Assembly: GCA_036435485.1 (NCBI GenBank)
Contig: CM071599.1
Coordinates: forward strand, 9,202,803 to 9,266,802
From: Saposhnikovia divaricata
Taxonomy: Eukaryota; Streptophyta; Magnoliopsida; Apiales; Apiaceae
Length of the DNA: 64,000 nt
Direction of reading: 5' to 3'
The notes below the pieces were generated by a model that worked only from the letters and a program-made list of their open reading frames with translations, did not search any database and was not told the DNA's origin. Positions 43,368-53,654 of this stretch are shown here, in pieces; position 1 is the first letter of the stretch, and each line of letters starts with the position of its first letter. Position numbers and translations under genes: made by a program.

Positions 43368-44479
43368 AGAATTATGCAGAGAGCTTTTGCTTCCAGGTCC
43401 TGAAGACCCCACCATCGAATCAAAATTGGTAGCACCAGTTGATGTAAGCTGAAGGATAGACCCTCTTCGAGCTCATCTCGAGACTAGTTGGCTCCCTGAT
43501 AATGCCTTGAAGGCACAGAAACAGTTAGTGAGAGTGTTGAGATGAGAGGTCCTTTGTCATTCCTTACTTAAAATCTTGAATCTCAAATCCCGACACAAAA
43601 TTTTAGCCTTGATGGCCAAAAAGGCTGTTTGCCTCCAATCAAATTTGTCATTTGAAGTTTAAGGACTTGAATCAAGAGCCTTCAATCGAATATAAACCAA
43701 AGCAAGGTCCTGTGAGCATAAGAAGAAGGTTGGAAACCTAGAATCAAGAAAAGAAGGTTAACAACCAGCCAAGACACACCGGACTTGAAGTCAAACGCTG
43801 AGGAGCAAGTGAACTCCCTGAACGATCAACTGAAAAGTAAGACCTCCTCCGTATGAAGCAAGGGGGGCAAGAACTAAGGGACTTCATCATTCCTACATCT
43901 TAGAATGAGAATCAAGGGAATCAAGGGTTGATAATAACCTTAAAACCAAGGTCTCAGCAAATAAGTTAAGGCCCGGAAGGTCACAAGTCAAGGTTCACGA
44001 AACCATTTAAGGCATAACAAACACCTCATATTGACCTGAAACCTCGTGTTGGTGATCCAGAACACCAACATCAACCTTAGAATCCAGGCCTTGTGTTATA
44101 AATCAAGGGCTAAGGAACTAAGTTGAAGCCTTAGAAGGCCAACAAAGCTATCAGATCCAACCTTGGATCAAGAGATTCGTGAACAACTCAAGAATGAGTA
44201 ACTGAATCAACATTCCAACAAGGTGGATGAAAGGTTCAAAGTAATTCTATGTAAGATTAGGCAAGCATGAAACCTTTGAAAGGATTTTGGAACTTTCTCG
44301 TGGAAGGTTTGGAAACCCATTTACTATGACACCAAGGTGCTTCATGAAGCTGACCTGAATCACTCCGCTATAGAGAAGTTTGCTTTAGGCACGATCATGG
44401 GTTCAAGAAAATTGAGACCTTACTTTTTAGTCACGTAAAATCGAGGTCTTGACAGACCAAGCCATTAAAAAGCCATTAA
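43368..44479. other. Gypsy 3' non-coding region
   Basis: About 1.1 kb without coding potential between the RNase H remnant and the tandem arrays. It is rich in aagg/gaagg words and has no recognised domain; integrase would lie here or upstream in an autonomous relative. Confidence 0.5.
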
Positions 44480-44994
44480 TTCGACCAGAATCCTGGTCGA
44501 AATGACTAGGAATTCTGCTCGAAAATTCGTTCGACCAGGAGAAATTTTGGACCCTTAATTCGACCAGAATCCTGGTCGAAATGACTAGGAATTCTGATCG
44601 AAAATTCGTTCGACCAGGAGAAATTTTGGACCCTTAATTCGACCAGAATCCTGGTCGAAATGACTAGGAATTCTGATCGAAAATTCGTTCGACCAGGAGA
44701 AAAATTGAGACCTTATTTCGACCAGAATCCTGGTCGAAACGACCAGGAATCCTGGTCGAAAATCCGTTCGACCAGGAAAAAATTGAGACCTTATTTCGAC
44801 CAGAATCCTGGTCGAAACGACCAGGAATCCTGGTCGAAAATCCGTTCGACCAGGAGAAAAATGAGACCTTATTTCGACCAGAATCCTGGTCGAAACGACC
44901 AGGAATCCTGGTCGAAAATCCGTTCGACCAGGAGAAAAATGAGACCTTATTTCGACCAGAATCCTGGTCGAAATCCTGGTCGAAAAATGTGAAG
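44480..44994. repeat. 78/79-bp tandem array of TTCGACCAG half-sites
   Basis: Six full units start at 44480, 44559, 44638, 44717, 44795 and 44873 (lengths 79, 79, 79, 78, 78, 78), and a partial seventh starts at 44951. Each begins with the near-palindrome ttcgaccagaatcctggtcg(aa), a 9-bp inverted repeat around AATC, followed by one or two more half-sites (cgaccag, ttcgaccagga). The last three units are nearly identical to each other and differ from the first three (cgaccaggaatcctgg instead of tgactaggaattctg), suggesting recent local duplication. Frames on both strands are repeat artefacts. Confidence 0.93.
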
Positions 44995-45084
44995 TTTCCT
45001 GATCGAAATTTGTGATCAAAATTCAGAAATTTGAGCCGAAATGATAATTTCTGAATAGTACTAGCCCTTGGAAATAAAAAATTT

Positions 45085-45545
45085 CCAAGCTGATAAGCAC
45101 CGATTAGTGCCGATTAACACCGTTTAGAATCACTTAACATTGTTTAAGTGTCGTTCAAGGCTCGTTAGTGCCGATAAGCACCGATTAGTGCCGATTAACA
45201 CCGTTAGTGCCGATAAGCACCGATTAAGTGCCAATTAACACCGTTAGTGCCGATAGCACCGTCAGTGCCGATAAGCACCGATTAAGTACCGATTAGCACC
45301 GTTAGTGTCGATAAGCACCGATTAAGTATCGATTAGCACCGTTAGTGCCGATAAGCACCGTTCAGTGTCGTTTAATGCCGGTTGGCGTCACTTAAACGTT
45401 GTTTAAGTGTCGTTTAAGGCTAGTTAGTACCGTTTAGTGCCGTTTTATGCCGTTCAACGTCGTTTAAACATTGTTTAAATGTCGTTAAGGCTGATTAGTG
45501 TCGATTAGCATCGAATTAACATTGTCGTAAACGCGTCGGTCGCTC
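45085..45545. repeat. Degenerate array of GTGCCGATAAGCACCGATT units
   Basis: More than ten imperfect copies of the words gtgccgataagcaccgatt and agtgccgattaacaccgtt, periods about 30-40 bp, some with expanded cgtttaagtgtcgttt variants. It lies between the 79-bp array and the 3' LTR, the usual place for arrays in Tat/Ogre elements. Not coding. Confidence 0.85.
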
Positions 45546-45674
45546 CACGCTTTACATAAAGGCAATACTCGTGAAACACTAGTGTATAAAGATGAACCCT
45601 GACCCGAGTCTTGGAAAGGACCGTTAAAACTTCAAGGAAAACCTGATCAGTTTTCCTAGAAGTTGGGGGGCAAA

Positions 45675-46169
45675 TGATATGGGCTAAAAATAAGCCCTAA
45701 AGACACATTTAATATGCATTAATTAGACCCAGCATGGTCCAAACGTGGGGCCCATTAATGAGGTCAGAATCTCTATTTTGATATTAATTTCGTAATTAAT
45801 ATTGAGGGAAATAAACAGCTCAGCAATAAGAGTTGGATAAGGATATTATCTTCATCAGACTTAGCCACCAAGGCATCCAATTCGATATGGAAACTGATTC
45901 CTACAAGGAATAGATCTGGAACCTTCCTCAAGGAAGACTTGTCTACCAAGTCTTTGACTCCTACCATAATTCTAAGGCCCCTACAGCCTATATAAAGGGC
46001 CTGACCCCTCATTCTCAGAACTACGTTGGCTTGATTCTCTAGTAATACAGAGATACGTAGGCATCTTGTGAGGACCGATCAGTCTCGAACGCAAGAACAG
46101 CCATTAAAGCACGGAGCTCACCATCCCTTGTATTTAATACATACAAACCCTCATTTTTATTCCACAACA
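45675..46169 (+). repeat. Gypsy 3' LTR
   Basis: 495 bp, preceded by the polypurine tract at 45661-45674 and followed by target copy atagc. Two differences from the 5' LTR. Confidence 0.93.
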
Positions 46170-46174
46170 ATAGC

Positions 46175-47116
46175 CTTAACCACTAACTCAGAATCACACT
46201 CTATGTTAACACCAACCAAGCTCTGATCCTCTATCCATTTGATCGCCTCCTGAACTCCTCTAGCCTCAGCCTCCATGACTGCAATCTCTCCTGCTATTCT
46301 CATGGTTTTTCCTTTGACAAACTGGCCTAGATCATCGCGAATCACCATGCCGAGGGAGAAAGATGAGCTTCCTCTAAAAACAGAAGCGTCCACATTTAGT
46401 TTGAGACAACCTGTCGAAGGAGGTTGCCAGGTTAAAGAGCTATGCACTACTGTATTTGATCCCAGATTTTTGATGTTTGGCCTTCTTTCCATAGCCTCTT
46501 GCCACTCTCTGACTTGGTTGTTACAAATGTCGAATGTGATGGAAGGAGAGATACATTTATTCTCCCATATTTTCTGATTCCTCGCAAACCAAATGCTCGA
46601 TAATACGATTGCAATCTTCTCTATCTTGTCTGGGTTTTCCGAGCTTATTCTGTCTAGTAGCCATTGAGAAGCAGATTCGACTTGTTGCATGTCGTAGAAC
46701 AGACCTCCTCTTGTCCAACAGTCAGAGGCAAACTTACAATCAAAAAAGAATAGGTGCAACATATGTTCTATATCTGTGCCACACATGGGGCAAATGATAG
46801 TTGTGCTCACTCCTTTGCTTCTCAGTAAATTCCTAACTGGAACGTTGTTATTGCAGAACCTCCAGAGAAACGTTTTCATTTTATGTGGGAGATTTAGATT
46901 CCACAGTTTGTTCCAGGCACTTGATTCTGCATTGGATGCATAATTCCCATCGTTTACATTCTGTAAGGACCAATAGTGATACCCCGTCTTGACTGTGTAC
47001 ATACCTGTGCTTGAATTTGTCCATGCAATTCTGTCATTTGTCGTAACCTGAGGAATTCTTGTTTGAAGAATAAGAGGAATATCGATAGGATGAAAATCTT
47101 GTTGAACCTTTTGCAT
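46175..47116 (-). pseudogene. L1 ORF2 C-terminal part (zf-RVT and RNase H), remnant C
   Basis: About 314 residues before the gypsy insertion. Order: post-RT linker (IAWTNSSTGMYTVKTGYHYW), zinc-binding tail (CPMCGTDIEHMLHLFFFDC) and RNase H (NVDASVFRGS, MEAEARGVQEAI, ECDSELVVKAI). The last motif is cut by the gypsy insertion and continues at 39026. Endonuclease and RT are absent. The L1 copy was already a dead 5'-truncated element before the gypsy element landed. Confidence 0.85.
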
Positions 47117-47368
47117 TGAGACTTGTTATAATAATAGGCAAATGGAACATACGTAGGGATGGGCATTATCCCGGCCCGCCCGATCCCGATCCGATCCCCG
47201 CATCGAACGGGACGGGGATTCGGAGATTTTTTCGGGTACGGGTCGGGGAGCGGGGACAATTTTCAAAAAAAATCGGGGAGCGGGCCGGGGCCGGGTTTTT
47301 ATGTGTCCCCGGCCCGATCCCCGACCCCGCCTCGATTTTCAATCCCGACTCGATTTCACCACACTTTA

Positions 47369-47370
<2 letters not shown>

Positions 47371-47427
<57 letters not shown>
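47371..47427. repeat. (AC)n(AT)n microsatellite
   Basis: About 29 bp of AC followed by 27 bp of AT inside the hAT MITE. The open frames through it (Tyr-Ile or Val-Cys repeats) are artefacts. Confidence 0.95.
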
Positions 47428-47430
<3 letters not shown>

Positions 47431-47456
47431 TTGCACTCCATAGCAAACACCTTATA

Positions 47457-47757
47457 TAACAAACAATAAAGAACACCTCATATCTCATAGATCCATTGCC
47501 CCTGGCGGGGCCACCCAATACAAAAAGTTCTTATTTTTTTAGGCTCCATCCATCCAACAAAAAAAATGAAAATTTACTGTTCACGTGATGACGTCATGAT
47601 GACGTCATCACGTGAACAGTAATTTTTAAATTTTATTTTATTTTTTTTATTTTTTTTTGCAGACTTGATAGAGGGTAAAAAAATAATAACTTTTTGTATT
47701 GGGTGCCCCTGGCGGGGCCAAAGGATCTAATAGATCTAAGGTGTTCTTTGTTGTCTT
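47457..47757. mobile_element. Foldback element inside the hAT MITE
   Basis: Outer inverted arms read aagaacacct...tagatcc and ggatctaatagatctaagg(tgttctt). Inner arms contain cccctggcggggcc on both sides and cccaatacaaaaagtt against aactttttgtattggg. At the centre is a 45-bp perfect palindrome. Probable MITE nested in the hAT element; target copies are not clear. Confidence 0.6.
47576..47620. repeat. Perfect 45-bp palindrome with G-box and CRE-like sites
   Basis: Arms of 22 bp (actgttcacgtgatgacg...) mirror exactly around a single G at 47598. Each arm contains CACGTG (G-box) and TGACGTCA (bZIP/CRE-type) words. The sites are known binding motifs for plant bZIP and bHLH proteins; whether they work here is inference. 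Confidence 0.9.
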
Positions 47758-48346
47758 TTTAGTAGTTAAATAACTTCATTTCCATGTTATTTATAATTGT
47801 TTCTTTAAATAATATTTTTTTATCTTAATTTAGTGCATTTGAGCTCACTAATTAGTATTTAATATTATTTAATATTATTTTTAGTTTTAAATAAAATTCC
47901 CCGATTCCCCGCGGGGATCCCTGTTACCCGTTCGGGCCGGGGACGGGGAATGAAAAATAGTCCCCGACGGGGATCGGGTTTAAGTTCGGGGATGGGGGCG
48001 GGGATAGCACTCTCCGGCCCCGAAGTGCCCCGACGCCCATCCCTAAACATACGGTTCGAGAGCCGTTGGATCGTTGATCCAACGACTCTGATTTAAAAAA
48101 AAAAATATCATCGTACCGTAACAAGTTTCCGCGGTACGGGGCAATTACCAAAATGCCCCCTATTTTCACATCAAAAATCTACTGTTCACCGTACCGCAGA
48201 AAGTTTCTGCGGTATGTGAACAGTAGGGATATTTTTGTAATTTCTCCGTACCGCGGAAACTTGTTGCAGTACGGTGAATTTTTTTTTTTAAATCAGAGTC
48301 GTTGGATCGTGATCCAACGGCTCTGGAACCGTATGTTCCATAAACA

Positions 48347-48372
48347 GTCTGGTGCATACGTTTGCACCAGAC
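48347..48372. repeat. Short perfect stem-loop
   Basis: gtctggtgca and tgcaccagac form a 10-bp stem with loop tacgtt. It lies between the foldback MITE and the copia-3 LTR and could be an end of one of them. Confidence 0.7.
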
Positions 48373-48380
48373 AGGACCCC

Positions 48381-48667
48381 ATAATAATATTAGTAAACTA
48401 GAGGAATAAATATTGAGATGAAATGTAGTACTTCTCTCTTTTCATTCACGGTGCGCAACTAGGAGCCAGGGGTCTTATTTATAGGTGATATTCACCGCGT
48501 ATTACAGTGTGTAAAAACCTTATACAGTAATTAACTTTCCGTCTTTTTTGAAAAGACTAATATGAATTAAAGACTTGAATATACTCGGTTGTACAGCTTG
48601 AATTGACAGGTTTGTATGTGCTGCAAGTGTAAACCTTTGACAATCACTCATGTGTTCATTTATAATA
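48381..48667 (-). repeat. Copia-3 3' LTR
   Basis: About 287 bp. On the minus strand it starts tattataaatgaacac directly after the polypurine tract, has a TATA box (ctataaataagacccc, at about 48485-48470) and ends ctaatattattat. Confidence 0.8.
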
Positions 48668-48814
48668 CTCCCCCTTGATTGTCAAATGTGAGTTATTACA
48701 AAGATTGATTGCCTCGTTAAAACCTTGCAAGGAAAAACCCAGTGGGATAAAAACCTTGACAAAGGAAAAAAAGTACAATCTCCCCCTGAATAAAACGTCT
48801 CACAATTTGACATC

Positions 48815-50350
48815 CTAGTGTAGTAAGTTTCTCAATCTTCGCATACCAATATTGTTTCGCAACTTTTCAAAAGTTGATGTAAGTAGTGACTTTGTAAGTA
48901 AATCTGTCAGATTATCACATGAGCGAACTTGTTGTACATCAATGTCACCCTTCTCTTGTAGTTCATGAGTGTAGAAGAATTTTGGTAAAATATGTTTTGT
49001 TCGATCCCCTTTGATGTAGCCTTCCTTGAGTTGTTTAATACAAGCTGAGTTATCTTCAAACATAACTGTAGGACTGTCTGAGATACCTGATAAAGCATAT
49101 GATTCTCGAATATATTGAATGACAGATCGTAACCAAATACATTCTCTGCTTGCTTCATGGATTGCAAGTAACTTTGCGTGATTAGATGAAGTTTCCGCCA
49201 TAGTCTGTTTTGTAGACTTCCAAGAAATAGCGGTGCCACAATATGTGAATAGATAACCTGTTTGAGATCGTCCAAAATGTGGATCGGACATGTAACCAGC
49301 ATCCGCATATCCAATCAACTGCGATTTTGAATTATTTGAAAAGAATAGCCCAAGATCAATTGTCCCACGAAGATATCTGAATATATGTTTGATCCCATCC
49401 CAGTGTCTTTTAGTTGGATCATAACTGAATCTTGCCAACAGGTTCACAGTAAATGCAATATCAGGTCGTGTGTTATTTGCAAGATACATAAGAGCTCCAA
49501 TTGCACTAAGATATGGAACTTCAGGCCCAAGTGCATCTTCATCTTCTTTTCTAGGACGGAAAGGATCCTTCTTAACTTCCAGTGATCGAACAATCATCGG
49601 TGTAGTTAGTGGATGAGCTTTGTCCATGTAGAATCGATCAAGAACCTTTTCTGTGTAGGTTGACTGATGAACAAATATGCCCGAAGATAAGTACTCCACT
49701 TGTATACCTAAACAAAATCTTGTCTTTCCAAGATCTTTCATTTCAAACTCATTTTTCAAATAGTTAGCAGCATTATTAATATCTTCAGAAGTACCTACAA
49801 TATTTAAATCATCCACATATACTGCAATAATAACAAAACCGGATTGTGACCTTTTGATAAACACACATGGACACACTTGATTATTTATATACCCATCATT
49901 CAATAAATATTCACTAAGTCTGTTGTACCACATATGACTAGATTGTTTCAAGCCATATAATGATCGTTGTAGTTTAACTGAGTATAAATGTTGAGGCTTA
50001 GTTTCCTCTAACTTTAATCCTTCAGGAATTTTCATATAAATATCACTATCAAGTGATCCATAAAGGTAGGCTGTCAAAACGTCCATCAGACGTGTTTCCA
50101 ATTTTTCCATACAAGCCATACCCATAAGAAAATGAAAAGTAACTTCATCCATCATAGGAGAGTAGGTTTCCTGGTAATCAAATTCAGGCCTTTGAGAGAA
50201 TCCCTGGGCTACCAGCCGGGCCTTATATCTCACAATTTCATTTCTCTCATTTCGTTTTCGTACAAACACCCATCTATTTCCAATGGGAACCACACCAGCT
50301 GGTGTTCGGACTGTAGGTCCAAATACATTTCTCTTGCGCAAGGATTGCAA
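48815..50350 (-). pseudogene. Copia-3 RT and RNase H
   Basis: 511 residues open, starting inside the RT (GNRWVFVRKRN; KARLVAQGFSQ). RT motifs: TAYLYGSLDSDIYMKIPEG and YVDDLNIVG. RNase H: GYADAGYMSDP, then TSSNHAKLLAIHEA, where Lys stands in place of the usual acidic Glu, and EDNSACI. Protein end is HLLTKSL-like and MRRLRNLLH. A stop near 50373 separates it from integrase. The Glu-to-Lys change would harm RNase H activity. Confidence 0.87.
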
Positions 50351-50559
50351 TTCTTCCTGAATTGCAATTTTCTATTTTGGCCAATCATCTCTTTGTCGAC
50401 ATTCTTCCACACTTTATGGTTCAGGATCGGAGTTCATAATAATATCACATGCCACGGAAAAAGCATATACATCATCAACCTCACTACTCCCACGATCCAA
50501 TAATTTTTCGTTATGTACATAACTCATTGAGATCTCATATTTTTCAGGTACCTTTGCTT

Positions 50560-51908
50560 CTATGGAAGCATGTGCCACTTCAGGGGCAATATCCTCTTTA
50601 GAGGTAATACCATTTCGGGTGGTTTTATCACAGCCACTTCAGGGGCTTGAACCTCTTCAGGAGGTGATACCACTTTTGGGGTATTTGATGTAGTTACTTC
50701 AGGAACATTTGCCACTTCAGGGGCAGATCCATTCAATTTCCGTTTTCGTGGTACAACATCTTTCGCACCAATTGGTCTACCACGCTTCTGGCATGGTTTT
50801 AAATCACCAACCAATTCTTCAGGAATTGATTTATGAATAGGGATTTCAACCCTGGCCGGAGCATTAACAGCGGTTATATGCGATTTTATAATAAGTCTAG
50901 AATCATTAAAAGCATCCGGCATTTGATTAGCAATATTTGCATATGAATGATCCTTAAAACCTCAGATTCACATTGTTTAGTACGTGGATCAATAGCATTT
51001 AATCCTGATGCATTCCATGATAGTTCAGAATTTAATTTATGCAAAACATTATCTCCCCCTAATGGAGGGAACAAAGACTCCTCAAAATGACAATCAGCAT
51101 AACGAGCAGTAAACACATCACCAATTAATGGTTCAAGATATCTTATGATAGATGGTGAGTCAAAACCAACATATATGCCTACCCTTCTTTGTGGGCCCAT
51201 TTTGGATCTCTGTGGAGGTGCAATGGGAACATATACAGCACTACCAAACACCTTAAAGTGTGAGATATTAGGAATTTGTCCAAAAGCTAACTGTTGAGGT
51301 GATTGTTTGTGGTAAGCAGATGGTCTTATCCTAATTATACTTGCAGCATGAAGTATTGCGTGACCCCAAACAGATGTAGGTAACTTTGCTCTTAGAAGTA
51401 AGGGACGTGCAATAAGTTGAAGCCTTTTGATTAGATATTCTGCTAAGCCATTTTGTGTATGCACGTGAGCTACAGGGTGTTCGACTGAGATTCCTACTGA
51501 CATACAATAATAATTGAAACTTGCAGATGTAAATTCAGCAGCATTGTCTAGTCGAATTAATTTAATGGGATGGTCAGGAAATTGAACTCGCAATTTGATT
51601 ATTTGAGCAAGTACTTTGGCAAAGGCTGTATTCCGTGTAGAGAGTAGACAGACATGAGACCATCTAGTTGATGCATCGATTAGAACCATGAAATATCTGA
51701 ATGGGTCGGATGATGGATGAATAGGACCACAAATGTCACCTTGAATTCTTTCTAAGAAACTTGGAGACTCGGTTTGAAGTTTAACTGGAGATGGTCGGAC
51801 AATTAGTTTTCCTAATGAACATGCTGAGCAGGGAAGTTCATTTTGAGGTATGACCTTTTGATTCTTAAAAGGATGTCCTATAGAATTTTCTATTATACGA
51901 CGCATCAT
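50560..51908 (-). pseudogene. Copia-3 integrase
   Basis: Two overlapping frames. 50886-51908 carries the pre-integrase zinc part (CSACSLGKL), catalytic motifs (QGDICGP; IRLDNAAEF; NGLAEYLIKRLQ) and the GKTP-like and GCxxY region (FKVFGSAVYVP). The frame then shifts near 50900 to 50560-50922, a Pro/Glu-rich linker with PEVA repeats (PKVVSPPEEVQAPEVA). Integrase would insert element DNA in the nucleus. Confidence 0.83.
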
Positions 51909-52019
51909 AGATACTCCTGGATGACCAAGTCTTTCATGCCAAAAGGTTAGTGATTGTGGGTTTATGATTTTTGGAATGACGATATTGTGAGACTCAATGA
52001 CTCTAATATTTGTAGCATA

Positions 52020-52379
52020 TTATCCCGAAGAGATTGATTGTAATCTTTCTAAGATCTTCTTATGGCCTGAGGTAATTGAAGTGATAAGGAGATATTCTTT
52101 TTCATTCTCACTAGTAGTTTCTACGTGGAAACCATTAATACGAATGTCTTTAAAACTTAAAAGATTTCTAGTGGATTTACTAGAATAAAGAGCATTATGC
52201 ACTTGAATTTTTGTCTCATTTGGTAGGATAAAACTAGCTTTCCCAAAACCCTCTATTATATCTGATGTACCCGAAATCGGCCAAACATGTGAGCTGGTTT
52301 TAGTAAACTGTAAGAAGTATTTCTGATTTTGTAGAATTGTGTGAGTGGTGGCGCAATCAGCAATGCATAAATCTCCCAT
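52020..52379 (-). pseudogene. Copia-3 protease region
   Basis: Frame of about 119 residues with LCIADCATTHTIL, a variant of the aspartic protease motif, and the following copia sequence (NLLSFKDIRINGFHVET). A stop near 52020 separates it from pre-integrase. Confidence 0.75.
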
Positions 52380-52649
52380 ATTTTATGCTGTGCACATATA
52401 ACAGTGAACAATAATTTTATTAAAGCAAACCATGTACTTAAAGCAAGAACATAAAACAAGTATATAAAAACATGAAATTGAAGCAGATACATAAGGAACA
52501 TGAATTCAAAGAGATACATACGAAGACTAGTCATCTAAGCCATAATAAAGGTTAGCGCCAGTGTCTAGTTCATTTGAGGTCTTGTTGATTGGTTCATCAT
52601 TAAAGCTAGCCAAATATGTTTCCACCCTTTGCCTATTCTGCTTTTTAGA

Positions 52650-53591
52650 TTACTCGTAAAGATCAACAAGATGTCTGGGTGTGTGACAATTACGAGTCCA
52701 ATGCCCATGAGCCCCACATTTAAAACATATATCTCTAGTATCCTCTTCCTGTGGTGCCTTCCTTTTATTTGGCACCTCATTTTGCCACTTCTGGTGACTA
52801 GAGTTGTTGTAACCATCACGTTGCCACTTCAGGTGGCCAGAGTTATACTTATTTCGAAATCGACCACGAAAATTTCCACGTCCACGATTTCGCCCATAAT
52901 CTCGTCCTCCTCTATGCCCTCTCCCACGCTCATTCTTCCGGAATGACGTGTTATGTACTTCAGGTAACTAGGTAGAGCCTGTGGGACGTATCTGATGATT
53001 TTTCAGCAACAACTCATTATTTTTCTCAGCTACAAGAAGGAGAGATATCAGCTCACTATATTTCTAGAAATTGCGTTCCCTGTATTATTGTGCCAAGATT
53101 ATAGTGTTGGGATGAAAGGTCGAAAGGGTCTTTTCAATAATCTCATCATCAGTAACTTTCTCACCACACAGGATTAGCTTTGAGCTTATTTTAAATAATG
53201 CAGAATTATATTCAGCAATAGATTTAAAATCTTGTAACCTTAAATTGATCCAGTCATAACGGGCATGTGGCAGATGGACAAGTTTTTGGTGGTCAAATCT
53301 ATCTTTGAGATTGGTCCAAAGGGTGAGTGGATTTTTGATAGTGAGGTATTCAGAGTTTAAGTTTTCATGAATGTGGTGCCTAAGAAAAATAATTGCTTTG
53401 GCATTTTTTTCAACAGTTGGGGTTTTTCCTGTTTCTATGGTATCCTTTAGCCCGTTAGCACTAAGGTGTAATTCCGCATTGAGTACCCAAGACAGATAAT
53501 TATCCCCATACACATCCAAAGCAACGAAATCTAATTTTGCAAGATTCACCATTCTGAATGCAAAATAAATATTTAAAATATGGTATAACAA
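52650..53591 (-). pseudogene. Copia-3 gag
   Basis: The first frame (53085-53591) has the gag fold: KLDFVALDVYGDNYLSWVLN, LRHHIHENLNSEYL, LWTNLKDRFDHQK and RLQDFKSIAEYNSALFKISS. It stops at 53085. Farther on, another frame has the zinc knuckle CFKCGAHGHWTRNC near 52712-52671, followed by a stop. Gag has therefore several breaks. Confidence 0.82.
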
Positions 53592-53654
53592 TATGGCATG
53601 TTAAACATAAACAATTAAACACATACATACAATTATAATTATGACATATAATTT

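Larger units (their letters stand above)
39027..46169 (+). mobile_element. Ty3/gypsy (Tat-like) non-autonomous element, very young
   Basis: LTRs are both 495 bp (39027-39521 and 45675-46169), start TGATATGGGC and end CCACAACA. I count only two differences between them, so insertion is very recent. Target copies atagc are exact (39022-39026 and 46170-46174). A gypsy-type primer-binding site (tggcgccgtctgtggg) follows the 5' LTR and a polypurine tract (agttggggggcaaa) precedes the 3' LTR. The interior has an open gag-protease frame, a partial RNase H region, and two tandem arrays, but no reverse transcriptase or integrase. It must be moved by proteins of a related full element. Confidence 0.93.
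38769..47142 (-). mobile_element. L1 LINE remnant C, split by the gypsy element
   Basis: The outer parts 38769-39026 and 46175 to about 47125 join into one minus-strand L1 3' fragment. A poly-A tail (poly-T at 38769-38783) marks its 3' end. The coding sequence stops at the gypsy insertion after VVKAI and continues beyond it with HNDIEYYLEVGHALDF and HVKKQANRVAHLLAR to a stop near 38803. Only one 5-bp duplication (atagc) separates the halves, so the LINE was open here when the gypsy element arrived. The 5' end is truncated near 47125. Confidence 0.85.
47154..48045. mobile_element. hAT-type non-autonomous element with 8-bp TSD
   Basis: Starts TAGGGATGGGCATTATCCCG and ends with GCCCATCCCTA. The 8-bp sequence aacatacg is exact on both sides (47146-47153 and 48046-48053). 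GC-rich subterminal repeats (cggggatcggg, ccccgatccc) are at both ends, and the middle is AT-rich. 892 bp and no transposase gene, so it is a deletion derivative or MITE needing a hAT transposase. Confidence 0.88.
47143..48340. mobile_element. Foldback MITE split by a hAT MITE
   Basis: The left arm tggaacatacg (47143-47153) continues after the hAT element as aacatacggttcgagagccgttggatc (48046 on), and the right arm is its inverse, ending ggctctggaaccgtatgttcca at 48340. Without the hAT insert the element is about 300 bp. Inside are further inverted words (ccgtaccgc.gaaa.tt, gttcaccgtacc). I could not fix its own target duplication. Confidence 0.7.

Noticed and set aside
44480..44994. CRISPR-like array
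   Set aside because: Units of 78-79 bp repeat through their whole length with no unique spacers, and the array is inside a plant retrotransposon.
44585..45019. Frames on both strands in the 79-bp array
   Set aside because: Unit length of 78 bp keeps frames open in repeats; no domain, both strands equal.
47116..47469. Frames with Gly/Pro and Tyr-Ile repeats
   Set aside because: They come from the GC-rich hAT subterminal repeats and the AC/AT microsatellite.
48347..48372. Transcription terminator hairpin
   Set aside because: Stem-loops with T runs are bacterial signals; here it is plant DNA among foldback elements and no T run follows.
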